A stretch of 52,862 nucleotides of DNA, taken from contig NZ_BJEC01000015.1 of the NCBI RefSeq assembly GCF_005405465.1, positions 1-52,862 on the forward strand, in the 5' to 3' direction. Below the pieces are notes generated by a model. It was given only the letters and a program-made list of their open reading frames with translations, was not told the origin of the DNA and searched no databases. This document shows positions 8,651-17,006 of this stretch, in pieces (position 1 is the stretch's first letter; each line of letters begins with the position of its first letter). This DNA comes from Weissella thailandensis (GTDB taxonomy: Bacteria > Bacillota > Bacilli > Lactobacillales > Lactobacillaceae). A program made the translations under genes and the position numbers.

Positions 8651-9088
8651 TTATTCGTGATGCCCTAATTTTTGCAGATAGTCAGCAAAGGATTCATCTT
8701 CAGAAGAAATGCCAGCTTCTTTTGCTTCATACCAATTAATTTTGTCATTTAAAATTTGTAGATGATGTTGTATTTCTGAAAATTCGTTTAAAAAATCATT
8801 CTTGGTAGTCTTTAAAAGTTCAAGACGCTGTGGAATGGTACTATCTCCTTGTTCGCGCCAGATAATATATTGTTTAAGCTCTTTAACACTCATACCAGTA
8901 CCTTTTAAATGATTCAAGAATTTAAGCCAGCTAATATCTTCTGTCGTGTAGTAACGACGGCCATTAGGAAATCTTTGCGGTTTAATCAAACCTTCTGTTT
9001 CATAGTATCGTAAGGTGGAAGTTGGTAAATTAAATTTACGGCTAAATTCGCCGATAGTATATTTTTTATTATCAGATAAATAATTCAT
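8651..9088 (-). CDS. MerR-family transcriptional regulator
   Basis: This is a 145-residue regulator. The N-terminal winged helix (YTIGEFSRKFNLPTSTLRYYETEGLI, residues 10-35) and the NGRRYYTTEDISWL wing are classic MerR features, followed by a dimerisation coiled coil. There is no cysteine, so metal or thiol sensing through Cys is excluded; it resembles the MerR regulators that control aldo/keto reductases in lactobacilli. It is divergent from the operon at 9217-11251, whose promoter has the MerR-type 19-base spacer and a palindrome. I infer that it twists and activates that promoter in response to an unknown small molecule. Confidence 0.9.
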   Translation of the reverse strand: MNYLSDNKKYTIGEFSRKFNLPTSTLRYYETEGLIKPQRFPNGRRYYTTEDISWLKFLNHLKGTGMSVKELKQYIIWREQGDSTIPQRLELLKTTKNDFLNEFSEIQHHLQILNDKINWYEAKEAGISSEDESFADYLQKLGHHE

Positions 9089-9153
9089 TTTTATACACCT
9101 CTTAAAGTTGGGTTTAGTTTATATTATACAGGAATAACTGCCAATCGTTTACT

Positions 9154-9184
9154 TTGACTTAAAGTGTACTTTAAGTAGTATGCT
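9154..9184 (+). promoter_or_regulatory. MerR-type promoter with operator palindrome
   Basis: The -35 TTGACT (9154-9159) and -10 TATGCT (9179-9184) are 19 bases apart, the overlong spacing typical of MerR targets. The spacer holds a perfect inverted repeat, ACTTAAAGT-GT-ACTTTAAGT (9157-9176). This ties the divergent MerR gene to the operon starting at 9217. Confidence 0.9.
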
Positions 9185-9216
9185 TGCTACAGATACTAAG
9201 AATTGGGGGATGAAAA

Positions 9217-9597
9217 ATGACTTTACAGTGGACATCAGAGCAATTGGACAAATTTACAAGTGCTGACGACTTACACGTGTCACCATTTTATGCGGATGGT
9301 AAGACTTATGGTACGCCAACATGGATTTGGTCAGTTGTTGTCGACAATGATATATATGTGCGAGCTTATAATGGCCAAAATTCAAGATGGTATCAATCAG
9401 CTATGGCACAAGGGGCCGGTAAAATCAAAATAGCTGGTGAAGAATTCGAAGTGAATTTTATCGATGCAGCTGGTAGCAATGAATTAGATTTAAAAATCAA
9501 TGCGGCATATCAAAAAAAGTATCAAGATAGTCCTTATTTACCACCTATGTTACAAGCGGGACCAGTAAGTGCCACAGTTAAGATTTTACCTAGGTAA
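9217..9597 (+). CDS. DUF2255 family protein
   Basis: This 126-residue small soluble protein matches the DUF2255 pattern in my memory of the family: an N-terminal helix, then YGTPTWIWSVVVDNDIYVRA and YNGQNSRWYQSA, a beta-barrel fold related to flavin-binding split barrels. No enzyme activity is established. It is the first gene of the MerR-controlled operon, with ATG after GGGGGA, and lies 19 bases upstream of the carboxymuconolactone decarboxylase-family gene. The context suggests a role in aldehyde or quinone stress, which is inference only. Confidence 0.78.
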   Translation: MTLQWTSEQLDKFTSADDLHVSPFYADGKTYGTPTWIWSVVVDNDIYVRAYNGQNSRWYQSAMAQGAGKIKIAGEEFEVNFIDAAGSNELDLKINAAYQKKYQDSPYLPPMLQAGPVSATVKILPR

Positions 9598-9616
9598 GTT
9601 ATTGGAGGAATTAGTT

Positions 9617-9940
9617 ATGGCTAAGAAACAAACTGCTGGGCAAGAACAATTGGGTGATTTTGCACCACAATTTGCCCACTTGAATGATGATGTTTTATTT
9701 GGGGAAGTTTGGAGCAAAGAAGATGAGTTGTCTGCGCATGATCGTTCGTTAATAACGATTGCAGTGCTGATTGCTACGGGAAATACTGAACAATTATCTG
9801 CTCATTTACAAATTGGAAAAAATAATGGTATTACCCAAGAAGAAGTTGTCGCTGAAATTACTCATTTAGCCTTTTATACAGGCTGGCCCAAAGCTTGGTC
9901 AGCTTTTAATCGAGCAAAAGAAATTTGGCAAGAAAAATAA
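9617..9940 (+). CDS. Carboxymuconolactone decarboxylase (AhpD-like) family protein
   Basis: This is a 107-residue all-helical protein of the CMD family. The segment LSAHDRSLITIAVLIATGNTEQLSAHLQIGKNNG (about 38-70) holds the family's conserved Glu and His. The Cys pair of AhpD is absent, so it is probably not a peroxidase partner but one of the small CMD proteins of unknown reaction. I chose ATG 9617 because TTGGAGGAATTAGTT precedes it; a longer in-frame reading from 9569 overlaps the previous gene. It is the second gene of the MerR operon. Confidence 0.86.
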   Translation: MAKKQTAGQEQLGDFAPQFAHLNDDVLFGEVWSKEDELSAHDRSLITIAVLIATGNTEQLSAHLQIGKNNGITQEEVVAEITHLAFYTGWPKAWSAFNRAKEIWQEK

Positions 9941-9950
9941 GGAAGAGAAT

Positions 9951-10370
9951 ATGACATTAGAAAAAGTTGAACAACCTGGGGTATTTGCAACCGGACCAAA
10001 AAATGATGCTTACGCCCAATATTTTATTGGACAAAGCTATAACAATACGTTAGTAATCCCTGGAAAAGACGTTAGTGTGCCAGTCGGCAATGTTACTTTT
10101 GAACCTGGTTGTCGCAATAATTGGCATATTCATCATCATGGTAGTCAAATTTTATTGATTACTGGTGGTGAAGGCTGGTATCAAGAAGAAGGTAAAGCGG
10201 CACAATTATTAAAACCAGGAGATGTTGTGATAGCACATGATGGCGTCAAGCACTGGCATGGTGCCACGGAAAATTCTTGGTTCAGTCACTTGGCTATTAC
10301 GACAGGTGAATCAGAATGGTTAGAGCCAGTTACGGATGAGGAATACGCTAAGTTAGTGGTAGCTGATTAA
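9951..10370 (+). CDS. Cupin-domain protein
   Basis: This 139-residue single-domain cupin has the first metal-binding motif in NNWHIHHHGSQILLITGGEGWY (around residues 60-80), and the second motif follows LLKPGDVVIAHDGVKHWHGA, with His at both ends. Such proteins bind a metal ion and often sit beside carboxymuconolactone decarboxylase-family and aldo/keto reductase genes in lactic acid bacteria. The reaction is unknown. It is the third gene of the MerR operon, 10 bases after the previous stop. Confidence 0.88.
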   Translation: MTLEKVEQPGVFATGPKNDAYAQYFIGQSYNNTLVIPGKDVSVPVGNVTFEPGCRNNWHIHHHGSQILLITGGEGWYQEEGKAAQLLKPGDVVIAHDGVKHWHGATENSWFSHLAITTGESEWLEPVTDEEYAKLVVAD

Positions 10371-10387
10371 ATAAGAAAGGCGGCAAG

Positions 10388-11251
10388 ATGACAATCTTAA
10401 ATGAAAAGTACACGCTAAATAATGGTGTTCAAATCCCAAAATTAGGTTTTGGAACTTGGTTGATTGACAATGATAAGGTAGCAACAGCAGTTCAACAGGC
10501 AGCCGAACTTGGGTAACGTCACTTTGACACCGCACAAGCCTATGGTAATGAGGAAGGTGTGGGCATTGGATTAAAGGCCAGTGGACTTAATCGCGATGAA
10601 ATTTTTGTGACAACTAAAGTGCAAGCTGAATTTAAAGATTATGAAACTGTCAAAAACTCAATTGATGAATCTTTGCAAAAATTAGAATTGGATTATGTGG
10701 ACTTATTGTTGATTCATGCACCTGAGCCATGGGCTGAATTTCATGGAGAAAATCATTATTTTAAAGAGAACCTAGAAGTTTGGCGTGCTATGGAAGAAGC
10801 TGTTCAAGATGGCAAGGTCCGAGCAATTGGTGTTTCAAATTTTAAACAAGCTGATTTAACTAATATTTTAGAAAATGGCTCAATCAAACCGGCAGTGAAT
10901 CAATTGTTAACACACATTGGAAACACGTCTTTCGATTTATTAGAACAAGCCAAGCAAAATGATATTTTAGTTGAAGCATACTCGCCAGTGGCGCATGGTG
11001 AAATCTTGAAAAATGGACAAATCAAACAAATGGCGGCTAAGTATCAAGTGTCAGTCCCACAATTGGCAATCCGCTATTGTTTAGAGTTGGGAACTTTGCC
11101 ATTACCTAAGAGTGAGACCCCAGAGCATATTGCTGATAATGCGGCTGTTGATTTTAAAATTGATGCGGCAGATATGGAAATTTTAAAGAATTTACCACAG
11201 TTTAAAGACTATGGCGATTCAAGTGATTTTCCTGTATTCAGTGGTAAATGA
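10388..11251 (+). pseudogene. Aldo/keto reductase interrupted by a nonsense codon
   Basis: The frame starting at ATG 10388 (after AAAGGCGGCAAG) reads as a typical 287-residue aldo/keto reductase, but codon 43 is TAA (10514-10516). The family has Tyr at this place (LG-Y-RHFDTAQAYGNE), so a single TAT/TAC to TAA change explains it. Everything downstream stays in frame, including catalytic Asp and Tyr in FDTAQAYGNE, Lys in VTTKVQ and the His in LLIHAPEPW. A GTG at 10559 could restart translation but would lose the catalytic Asp and Tyr. It is the last gene of the MerR operon, so loss may make the operon only partly functional. A sequencing error is the alternative. Confidence 0.85.
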
Positions 11252-11300
11252 TTCAATGGTTGCTGAAAAAATTAAATTATTTAAGTTGTTTTAAAATTGC

Positions 11301-11332
11301 GGGAGCATCCATAGGTTGGTGCTCCCTTTTTT
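11301..11332 (+). terminator. Intrinsic terminator of the MerR operon
   Basis: GGGAGCA (11301-11307) pairs with TGCTCCC (11320-11326), followed by TTTTTT. Confidence 0.9.
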
Positions 11333-11428
11333 CATATCTGTAAAAGGTTAAGGTAAGTGATACTAAATAAAGAGCGTATGTGTACTTGTCGAATAGGTAT
11401 TTATATTATTAATTTGATGAGCTGATAA

Positions 11429-11473
11429 AAATGGTCGGTAAATTTGCTATATAGCAAGTTTACCGACCATTTG
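11429..11473 (-). terminator. Intrinsic terminator after the M20 peptidase gene
   Basis: A 20-bp stem (11429-11448 with 11454-11473, containing ATGGTCGGTAAA) with loop TATAT and a T run on the minus strand lies just past the minus-strand peptidase gene. It may also stop read-through from the left. Confidence 0.9.
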
Positions 11474-11494
11474 TGTTTTAACTATTAACTTTAA

Positions 11495-12835
11495 TTATTC
11501 CTCCGCAAATTTCTGAACTAGGTTTACCAAATAATAAGTACCTTGCTTGAAGTCAGATATACGGATGTTTTCATTTGGCGCATGAGGCGTACTACCACTG
11601 TAATGAATACCAAAACCGACGATTGGTACTTGTAAATGATTATAAAATGCTCTCATAGGACCAGCACCTGGCTGATTTGGGATTAATGCTACTTTATTAC
11701 CAAATAGTTCCTGAGCTAATTTATAATTTTGTTGTACAAACTCGGTTTCTAGGGGTGTCCGATGAGCATCTTCTGATAAATTAAAATGGACTTGCAAATC
11801 ACCAAAGCCATTGTGTTTCAATTGCTCTTGAATATAATAAGCTATCTTTTCAGGGTCTTGGCCTGGTACTAATCGACAATCCAACTTGGCTTTAGCGTAT
11901 CTTGGAATAACTGTTTTAACACCAGCTCCTTCATATCCGGCACTTAGTCCATTAATAGTCATTGTAGGTTCATTCATTACGGCATAGAAAGGCTTTTTTA
12001 CTGGCAATTTTCCATTAGTTACACCAAAAGTATCGATGATTGTTTCAGTATCAAAATGTTGTTCTAATGTGTCGATTTGTTTTTGGGTGTAGTCACTCAA
12101 GTGTGCAATGCCATCATAAAAATGTTCAACATTAATTTGGCGGTCAGGCCCATATAAACTAGCTAATCCTTGAACTAACCGCCAAGCAGCGTTATCCAGA
12201 TAAGCTGCTAATGAAGAATGTGCATCGGATGTGGCTGTATTTACATCCACATCAAAAGAGGTGATTCCCTTAGTGCCAGCGATAATTTGAAAGTTATTAT
12301 CTTCATCCATACCACCACCTTCCCAAATCAACGCATCACATGCTAAATCAGCGGTAGCGTCTTGAACATACTTATCTATATTGGGACTACCGATTTCTTC
12401 TTCTCCTTCAATCATAAATTTCACATTACAAGGTAAACCACCGTTTTCTTGATAATAACGTACTGCTGCTAATCTCGAGACTATTTCTCCTTTGTCGTCA
12501 CAGATTCCACGGGCATATACTTTATCATCTTTATAAGTAGGTTCAAATGGGTCAGTTTCCCATTCGTCAATCGGATCTTCCGGTTGGACATCGTAGTGGT
12601 TATAAAACAATAATGTTTTATCACTGTGCCCTTTAAAAAAGGCATAGACAACAGGATTGCGATATTCTGAATAGACTTTCACTTCACTTGCACCTAATTG
12701 TTTAAACGTTGTGGTTAAGTAGTTTACACCTTCTTGAATACCTTTATTTTGTGCGGACACACTCTGAATTCGAAAAAAATCAGCATCCTTTTTAAGTTCT
12801 TTTTCAGCGTATTGATAAATGTTTTCTTGATTCAT
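11495..12835 (-). CDS. M20-family metallopeptidase (dipeptidase/deacylase)
   Basis: This is a 446-residue cytosolic zinc peptidase of the M20/ArgE-DapE-CNDP group. Metal and catalytic residues are visible: His and Asp in LLFYNHYDVQPEDP (about residue 80), Asp in GICDDKGE (about 113) and the Glu pair in IEGEEEIGS (about 145). The SDAHSSLA segment marks the lid domain. It would hydrolyse dipeptides or N-acyl amino acids. The start has AGGAGGTTCTT just upstream, and the gene follows the transporter at 12849 by 13 bases. Together they suggest uptake and hydrolysis of a peptide-like substrate. Confidence 0.9.
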   Translation of the reverse strand: MNQENIYQYAEKELKKDADFFRIQSVSAQNKGIQEGVNYLTTTFKQLGASEVKVYSEYRNPVVYAFFKGHSDKTLLFYNHYDVQPEDPIDEWETDPFEPTYKDDKVYARGICDDKGEIVSRLAAVRYYQENGGLPCNVKFMIEGEEEIGSPNIDKYVQDATADLACDALIWEGGGMDEDNNFQIIAGTKGITSFDVDVNTATSDAHSSLAAYLDNAAWRLVQGLASLYGPDRQINVEHFYDGIAHLSDYTQKQIDTLEQHFDTETIIDTFGVTNGKLPVKKPFYAVMNEPTMTINGLSAGYEGAGVKTVIPRYAKAKLDCRLVPGQDPEKIAYYIQEQLKHNGFGDLQVHFNLSEDAHRTPLETEFVQQNYKLAQELFGNKVALIPNQPGAGPMRAFYNHLQVPIVGFGIHYSGSTPHAPNENIRISDFKQGTYYLVNLVQKFAEE

Positions 12836-12848
12836 AAGAACCTCCTTT

Positions 12849-14027
12849 TTACAACATTTTTAGAAAGAAAGAAGCGACAAATACGGCAGCTACTGAAACG
12901 GTAGCAAAACCTCCGACCAGCATCTTAGGCAACATGTTATCTAGTAAGAATACTTGTTCTTGCTTGTCTTTTGTTAAGTTGTTAACGACATCAGTGGTTA
13001 GAATATAATCCGAAGGGAAACCGCACAAAGCAGTCAACGAGCAAGCAAACGCCATCTGACGAGACATACCAAAGGGTTTAGCTAATAGGAATGATGCAAT
13101 AAACATTCCTATGAGACCCAAGGCAATGAGAGTGATTACTGGTAGCAAGATTTGGCCAATTGTTTGGGGTGTTGTCGCATTCAATTCGGCCAAAATATAT
13201 GCTAATAAACCATACATTAGCCAGTTGAAAACACCGGCTTTGTTCATCGCATTATCATCTAAAAAGCCAATTTCGTGGAAAACAACACCAAATATCAAAC
13301 ATAAAACATTGGCATTAATTGATCCGCCTACCAAATCACTTATCCAATAACTGATTGCCGCAATTAGTGCCACTTTAGCCATGATGAAAGCAGATGTTTC
13401 ATAATCCTTACCGAAGCTAAAGAATTGATGACGTTTAGATTCGTCAGTTTTGTCGTTGATAACACTTGCCTGGGCTTTAGTGGGATCATTTGCATAAACT
13501 TTCTGTAAACGATGACCTTCTTGTTTAAGCATTAATGAAATCAGTGGAAAACTAACAATATGATGTACAACAAACATTGCCACAGGGTAAGCAACAATTG
13601 CAGTTAAACCGACAGATTTGATTCCCTGAGTCATCAAAGCGGCTGATACGAGTCCACCAGTTAATGTGGGCACGGTAGCTAAAACTAAGTTTTTACCAAA
13701 AAATGCTAACCCGATGGATAGTGTTAGTAACATCGTACCAGCAACGCCAATTAGTGCGATACAGACTGCTTTCCATTGTTGTAGTAATTTTTTTAAATTC
13801 ATTAAGGTCCCTAGATGAACTAATAGTAGGCCAATGCAGATATTAATAAACGGGGTACTATAGGATGCTTTTGCAATTAAATCTTTTGGTAATACTGTCC
13901 AAAATCCAATTAAAAAAATGAGTGCAGTAACAAAAATAGATGGTATCCATGATTTAGTCCTGGTTGAAATACATTCACCAATAAACATTGCTGCCATGAC
14001 AAAGCAGAAAAACAACAAATTTTCCAT
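12849..14027 (-). CDS. Polytopic membrane transporter, unidentified (GltS/ESS-like features)
   Basis: This 392-residue protein has about 10-11 hydrophobic helices in two halves, separated by a charged loop near residues 165-210 (KVYANDPTKAQASVINDKTDESKRH). Small-residue motifs in each half (TLTGGLVSAALMTQG and SLTALCGFPSDYILT) look like the paired re-entrant elements of sodium:carboxylate/glutamate symporters such as GltS, but I do not firmly recognise the family. The AGGAGAG ribosome site precedes ATG at 14027. It shares an operon with the M20 peptidase, so a dipeptide or N-acyl amino acid is a reasonable substrate guess. A leader-peptide unit lies upstream at 14207-14456. Confidence 0.7.
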   Translation of the reverse strand: MENLLFFCFVMAAMFIGECISTRTKSWIPSIFVTALIFLIGFWTVLPKDLIAKASYSTPFINICIGLLLVHLGTLMNLKKLLQQWKAVCIALIGVAGTMLLTLSIGLAFFGKNLVLATVPTLTGGLVSAALMTQGIKSVGLTAIVAYPVAMFVVHHIVSFPLISLMLKQEGHRLQKVYANDPTKAQASVINDKTDESKRHQFFSFGKDYETSAFIMAKVALIAAISYWISDLVGGSINANVLCLIFGVVFHEIGFLDDNAMNKAGVFNWLMYGLLAYILAELNATTPQTIGQILLPVITLIALGLIGMFIASFLLAKPFGMSRQMAFACSLTALCGFPSDYILTTDVVNNLTKDKQEQVFLLDNMLPKMLVGGFATVSVAAVFVASFFLKML

Positions 14028-14206
14028 ATAAACTCTCTCCTATAATAAGTAAATTAATAATATCTATGAGGCTTCATATTTTTTGGCTTATAGTCTTACC
14101 CGGATATGTTTTATTAAATTTTTTTCAAATAGGGTAGTATGATAAAAATATCTATTCATAATTCAATACCTTATCCTCTCCGTAGTTTTTATTATTCTAA
14201 AAATAA

Positions 14207-14238
14207 AAAGGCCCCAGCTATTGAAAGCTGGAGCCTTT
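14207..14238 (-). terminator. Intrinsic terminator / candidate attenuator before the transporter-peptidase operon
   Basis: On the minus strand AAAGGCTCCAGCT pairs with AGCTGGGGCCTTT (one mismatch), followed by TTTTATTTTT. It lies about 80 bases past the small ORF at 14321-14395 and 180 bases before the transporter start. Confidence 0.85.
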
Positions 14239-14320
14239 AAATCACTAGAAATAATTAATTAGTCTTAACCTAGCAAGTCCAGTTTCAAAGTTTCTGAAAA
14301 GGACTTACTGTTGAAGTCCT

Positions 14321-14395
14321 TTATGGAACTAACACTAAGCCTAATAAATTAGTAATAATTGCTGATATTTTATTTGAACTTGTGTTAATTACCAT
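14321..14395 (-). CDS. 24-residue Leu/Ile/Val-rich leader peptide or small protein
   Basis: ATG at 14395-14393 is preceded by a perfect AAGGAGG (14410-14404) eight bases away and ends in TAA at 14323-14321. Eleven of the 24 residues are Ile, Leu or Val, ending in TNLLGLVLVP, with TTA TTA GGC TTA GTG TTA GTT just before the stop. A consensus promoter lies upstream, and two hairpins and an intrinsic terminator follow. A GGACTT/AAGTCC hairpin begins at the stop codon, and the AAGTCC arm can instead pair with a second GGACTT at 14280-14275. This matches a ribosome-controlled attenuator for the operon at 14027-11495. Alternatives are an independent small membrane peptide or a type I toxin. Confidence 0.7.
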   Translation of the reverse strand: MVINTSSNKISAIITNLLGLVLVP

Positions 14396-14428
14396 AACCT
14401 GGGCCTCCTTGATTAAACTATAATTAGA

Positions 14429-14456
14429 ATTATAATCTTATTTTAATTAAAATCAA
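14429..14456 (-). promoter_or_regulatory. Promoter of the Leu/Ile/Val-rich leader unit
   Basis: On the minus strand the -35 TTGATT (14456-14451) and -10 TATAAT (14434-14429) are separated by 16 bases. No gene lies between here and the leader peptide start. Confidence 0.8.
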
Positions 14457-14610
14457 TGGTTGATTTGGTTTTGATTTATTATAAGAAAATAGGGTAGTAA
14501 TTTATCGGCTAAGTGAGAAGTTATAAAGCAAAGCAGACAATCTTATCCTTCACCAAACGAACCTCATCACTTCATACTCAGATAAAATTAAAATCATATG
14601 TCGTTAAGGG

Positions 14611-14639
14611 TTGCAAACCTTGCGAAATATAGGTATAAT
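14611..14639 (+). promoter_or_regulatory. Promoter of the tRNA cluster
   Basis: TTGCAA (14611-14616) and TATAAT (14634-14639) have a 17-base spacer. A leader hairpin, TTTCTGTTGTTG paired with CAGCAACAGAAA, follows before the first tRNA. Confidence 0.88.
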
Positions 14640-14674
14640 AATTTCTGTTGTTGAGTTTACAGCAACAGAAAAAT

Positions 14675-14747
14675 GGACGTTTAGCTCAGCTGGGAGAGCA
14701 CCTGCCTTACAAGCAGGGGGTCACAGGTTCGATCCCTGTAACGTCCA
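14675..14747 (+). tRNA. tRNA-Val (TAC)
   Basis: The acceptor GGACGTT pairs with AACGTCC, the D arm is TAGCTCAGCTGGGAGAGCA, the anticodon loop is CTTACAA with TAC, and the T arm contains GGTTCGATCC. It has 73 bases with no encoded CCA. Confidence 0.96.
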
Positions 14748-14749
14748 TT

Positions 14750-14823
14750 GGTCGCATGGTCTAGTTGGTTATGACGTTCGCCTGTCACGCGAAAGATCAC
14801 GGGTTCGAATCCCGTTGTGACCG
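14750..14823 (+). tRNA. tRNA-Asp (GTC)
   Basis: The acceptor GGTCGCA pairs with TGTGACC (one wobble), the anticodon loop is CTGTCAC with GTC, and the T loop is GGTTCGAATCC. The G discriminator is usual for Asp. Confidence 0.96.
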
Positions 14824-14831
14824 TTTATAAT

Positions 14832-14904
14832 GGCGCGGTAGCTCAGTTGGTAGAGCATACGATTGAAGCTCGTAGTGTCGACGGTTCGATTCCGCCCCGC
14901 GCCA
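14832..14904 (+). tRNA. tRNA-Phe (GAA)
   Basis: The acceptor GGCGCGG pairs with CCGCGCC. The anticodon stem TACGA/TCGTA encloses loop TTGAAGC with GAA. The T loop is GGTTCGATTCC. Confidence 0.93.
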
Positions 14905-14946
14905 TTTGATGATACATTGTATTGTCAATAATAACCATCTCAAAAT

Positions 14947-15017
14947 AGGGGTATAGTTTAATGGTAGAACAACGGTCTCCAAAACCGTCGGTGGGGGTTC
15001 GACTCCCTCTACCCCTG
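14947..15017 (+). tRNA. tRNA-Trp (CCA anticodon)
   Basis: The acceptor AGGGGTA pairs with TACCCCT. The anticodon stem ACGGT/ACCGT encloses CTCCAAA with CCA. The G discriminator fits Trp. Confidence 0.95.
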
Positions 15018-15030
15018 TTTCTTTGATGAT

Positions 15031-15104
15031 GGCGGTAGTGGTGAAGTGGTTAACACACCGGTTTGTGGTTCCGGCACGCGTGGGTTCGATCCCCATCTAC
15101 CGCC
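15031..15104 (+). tRNA. tRNA-His (GTG)
   Basis: The acceptor GGCGGTAG pairs over eight bases with CTACCGCC, including the extra G-1:C73 pair special to tRNA-His. The anticodon is GTG in TTTGTGGTT. Confidence 0.95.
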
Positions 15105-15107
15105 CTT

Positions 15108-15134
15108 GGAGTTATTAATTGGTAACTCCTTTTA
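15108..15134 (+). terminator. Intrinsic terminator after tRNA-His
   Basis: GGAGTTA (15108-15114) pairs with TAACTCC (15123-15129), then TTTT. It separates the five-tRNA run from the two tRNA-Leu genes. Confidence 0.8.
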
Positions 15135-15161
15135 TATTTGTATATGATAATAGTTAAATAT

Positions 15162-15245
15162 GCCGTTGTGGCGGAATTGGCAGACGCGCTGGACTCAAAA
15201 TCCAGTTCCCGCAAGGGAGTATGGGTTCGACCCCCATCGACGGCA
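15162..15245 (+). tRNA. tRNA-Leu (CAA), copy 1
   Basis: This is an 84-base class II tRNA. The acceptor GCCGTTG pairs with CGACGGC, the anticodon loop is CTCAAAA with CAA, and the long variable arm is TTCCCGCAAGGGAG. Confidence 0.96.
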
Positions 15246-15292
15246 TTCGGTATTACCGTTTATTAGCAATATTTCTTATTTAATTATTACAT

Positions 15293-15376
15293 GCCGTTGT
15301 GGCGGAATTGGCAGACGCGCTGGACTCAAAATCCAGTTCTCGCAAGGGAGTATGGGTTCGACCCCCATCGACGGCA
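15293..15376 (+). tRNA. tRNA-Leu (CAA), copy 2
   Basis: It is identical to the copy 47 bases upstream except for one base in the variable arm (TTCTCGCAAGGGAG), which weakens one pair. This points to a tandem duplication. Confidence 0.96.
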
Positions 15377-15382
15377 TATTTT

Positions 15383-15428
15383 AAGTTCTACAAACTTGGT
15401 TTGACTAGGTTTGTGGAGCTTTTTTTGT
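15383..15428 (+). terminator. Intrinsic terminator after the tRNA-Leu genes
   Basis: AGTTCTACAAAC pairs with GTTTGTGGAGCT, with wobbles, followed by a run of seven T. Confidence 0.85.
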
Positions 15429-15470
15429 CTAGTATTAACTATGAACAGGTTAGCGTTGTATTTTCAGTTC

Positions 15471-15500
15471 TTGACAGTCGCATCATAATGCAGGTACACT
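15471..15500 (+). promoter_or_regulatory. Promoter of the Cys-leader/transsulfuration unit
   Basis: The -35 TTGACA (15471-15476, consensus) and -10 TACACT (15495-15500) are separated by 18 bases. It lies 30 bases upstream of the leader peptide ATG. Confidence 0.78.
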
Positions 15501-15529
15501 TATGTCAATAAATTCAGTGGAGGGTCATT

Positions 15530-15604
15530 ATGAATCAATCAATGCTTAATGTAACAGTTTGTTTCTGTCGAACAACGCGCTTTATGCGATGTTCGGCCTG
15601 TTAG
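15530..15604 (+). CDS. 24-residue Cys-rich leader peptide (candidate cysteine attenuator)
   Basis: ATG at 15530 is preceded by GGAGGG at a spacing of about 6-7 bases and ends at TAG 15602-15604. It contains four Cys, all TGT, at codons 11, 13, 21 and 24, the last directly before the stop (ends CSAC). A hairpin, CGAACA with TGTTCG plus inner CGC/GCG, lies within the Cys codons. A second hairpin at about 15638-15666 and a strong intrinsic terminator (15672-15713) follow, before a cystathionine gamma-synthase/lyase gene. This fits ribosome stalling at Cys codons as the sensor. The alternative TTG-initiated hydrophobic reading in another frame has no ribosome site and runs through the terminator. 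Confidence 0.72.
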   Translation: MNQSMLNVTVCFCRTTRFMRCSAC

Positions 15605-15671
15605 TATTGGCATTTTTGAGGAATAATAACCTTAAAAGTTCAATACCCGCTTGGCTGGGATTGAGCTACGG

Positions 15672-15713
15672 GCGCGAAGTCTCTGATGAGAATCAGAATT
15701 TCGCGCTTTTTTT
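15672..15713 (+). terminator. Intrinsic terminator / candidate attenuator before the transsulfuration gene
   Basis: GCGCGAA (15672-15678) pairs with TTCGCGC (15700-15706) with an inner TCTGAT/ATCAGA helix, then TTTTTTT. It lies between a promoter and the gene it should control, which is unusual unless it is regulated. Confidence 0.92.
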
Positions 15714-15743
15714 ATTAGGGGAAATTGAGACATTGACGAATAG

Positions 15744-16898
<1,155 letters not shown>

Positions 16899-16927
16899 AA
16901 ATTTAAAGTAATAATCTTTTAAACAGA

Positions 16928-16942
16928 ATGAAAGCGGTAACG
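16928..16942. promoter_or_regulatory. cre-like site (CcpA)
   Basis: ATGAAAGCGGTAACG matches WTGNAANCGNWNNCW at 14 of 15 positions. It lies just upstream of a TATAAT at 16947-16952, so CcpA would block the promoter of the hydroxyacyl dehydrogenase gene. Confidence 0.68.
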
Positions 16943-17006
16943 GTGTTATAATTGATATATGTTGTAAGGTATATTAATGAATAAGTATAGAATTGAGGAA
17001 TTTTGT

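Noticed and set aside
14611-15511. ORFs over the tRNA cluster on both strands
   Set aside because: They are reading frames through tRNA genes; peptides such as NWQTRW or IEPTRA reflect tRNA sequence.
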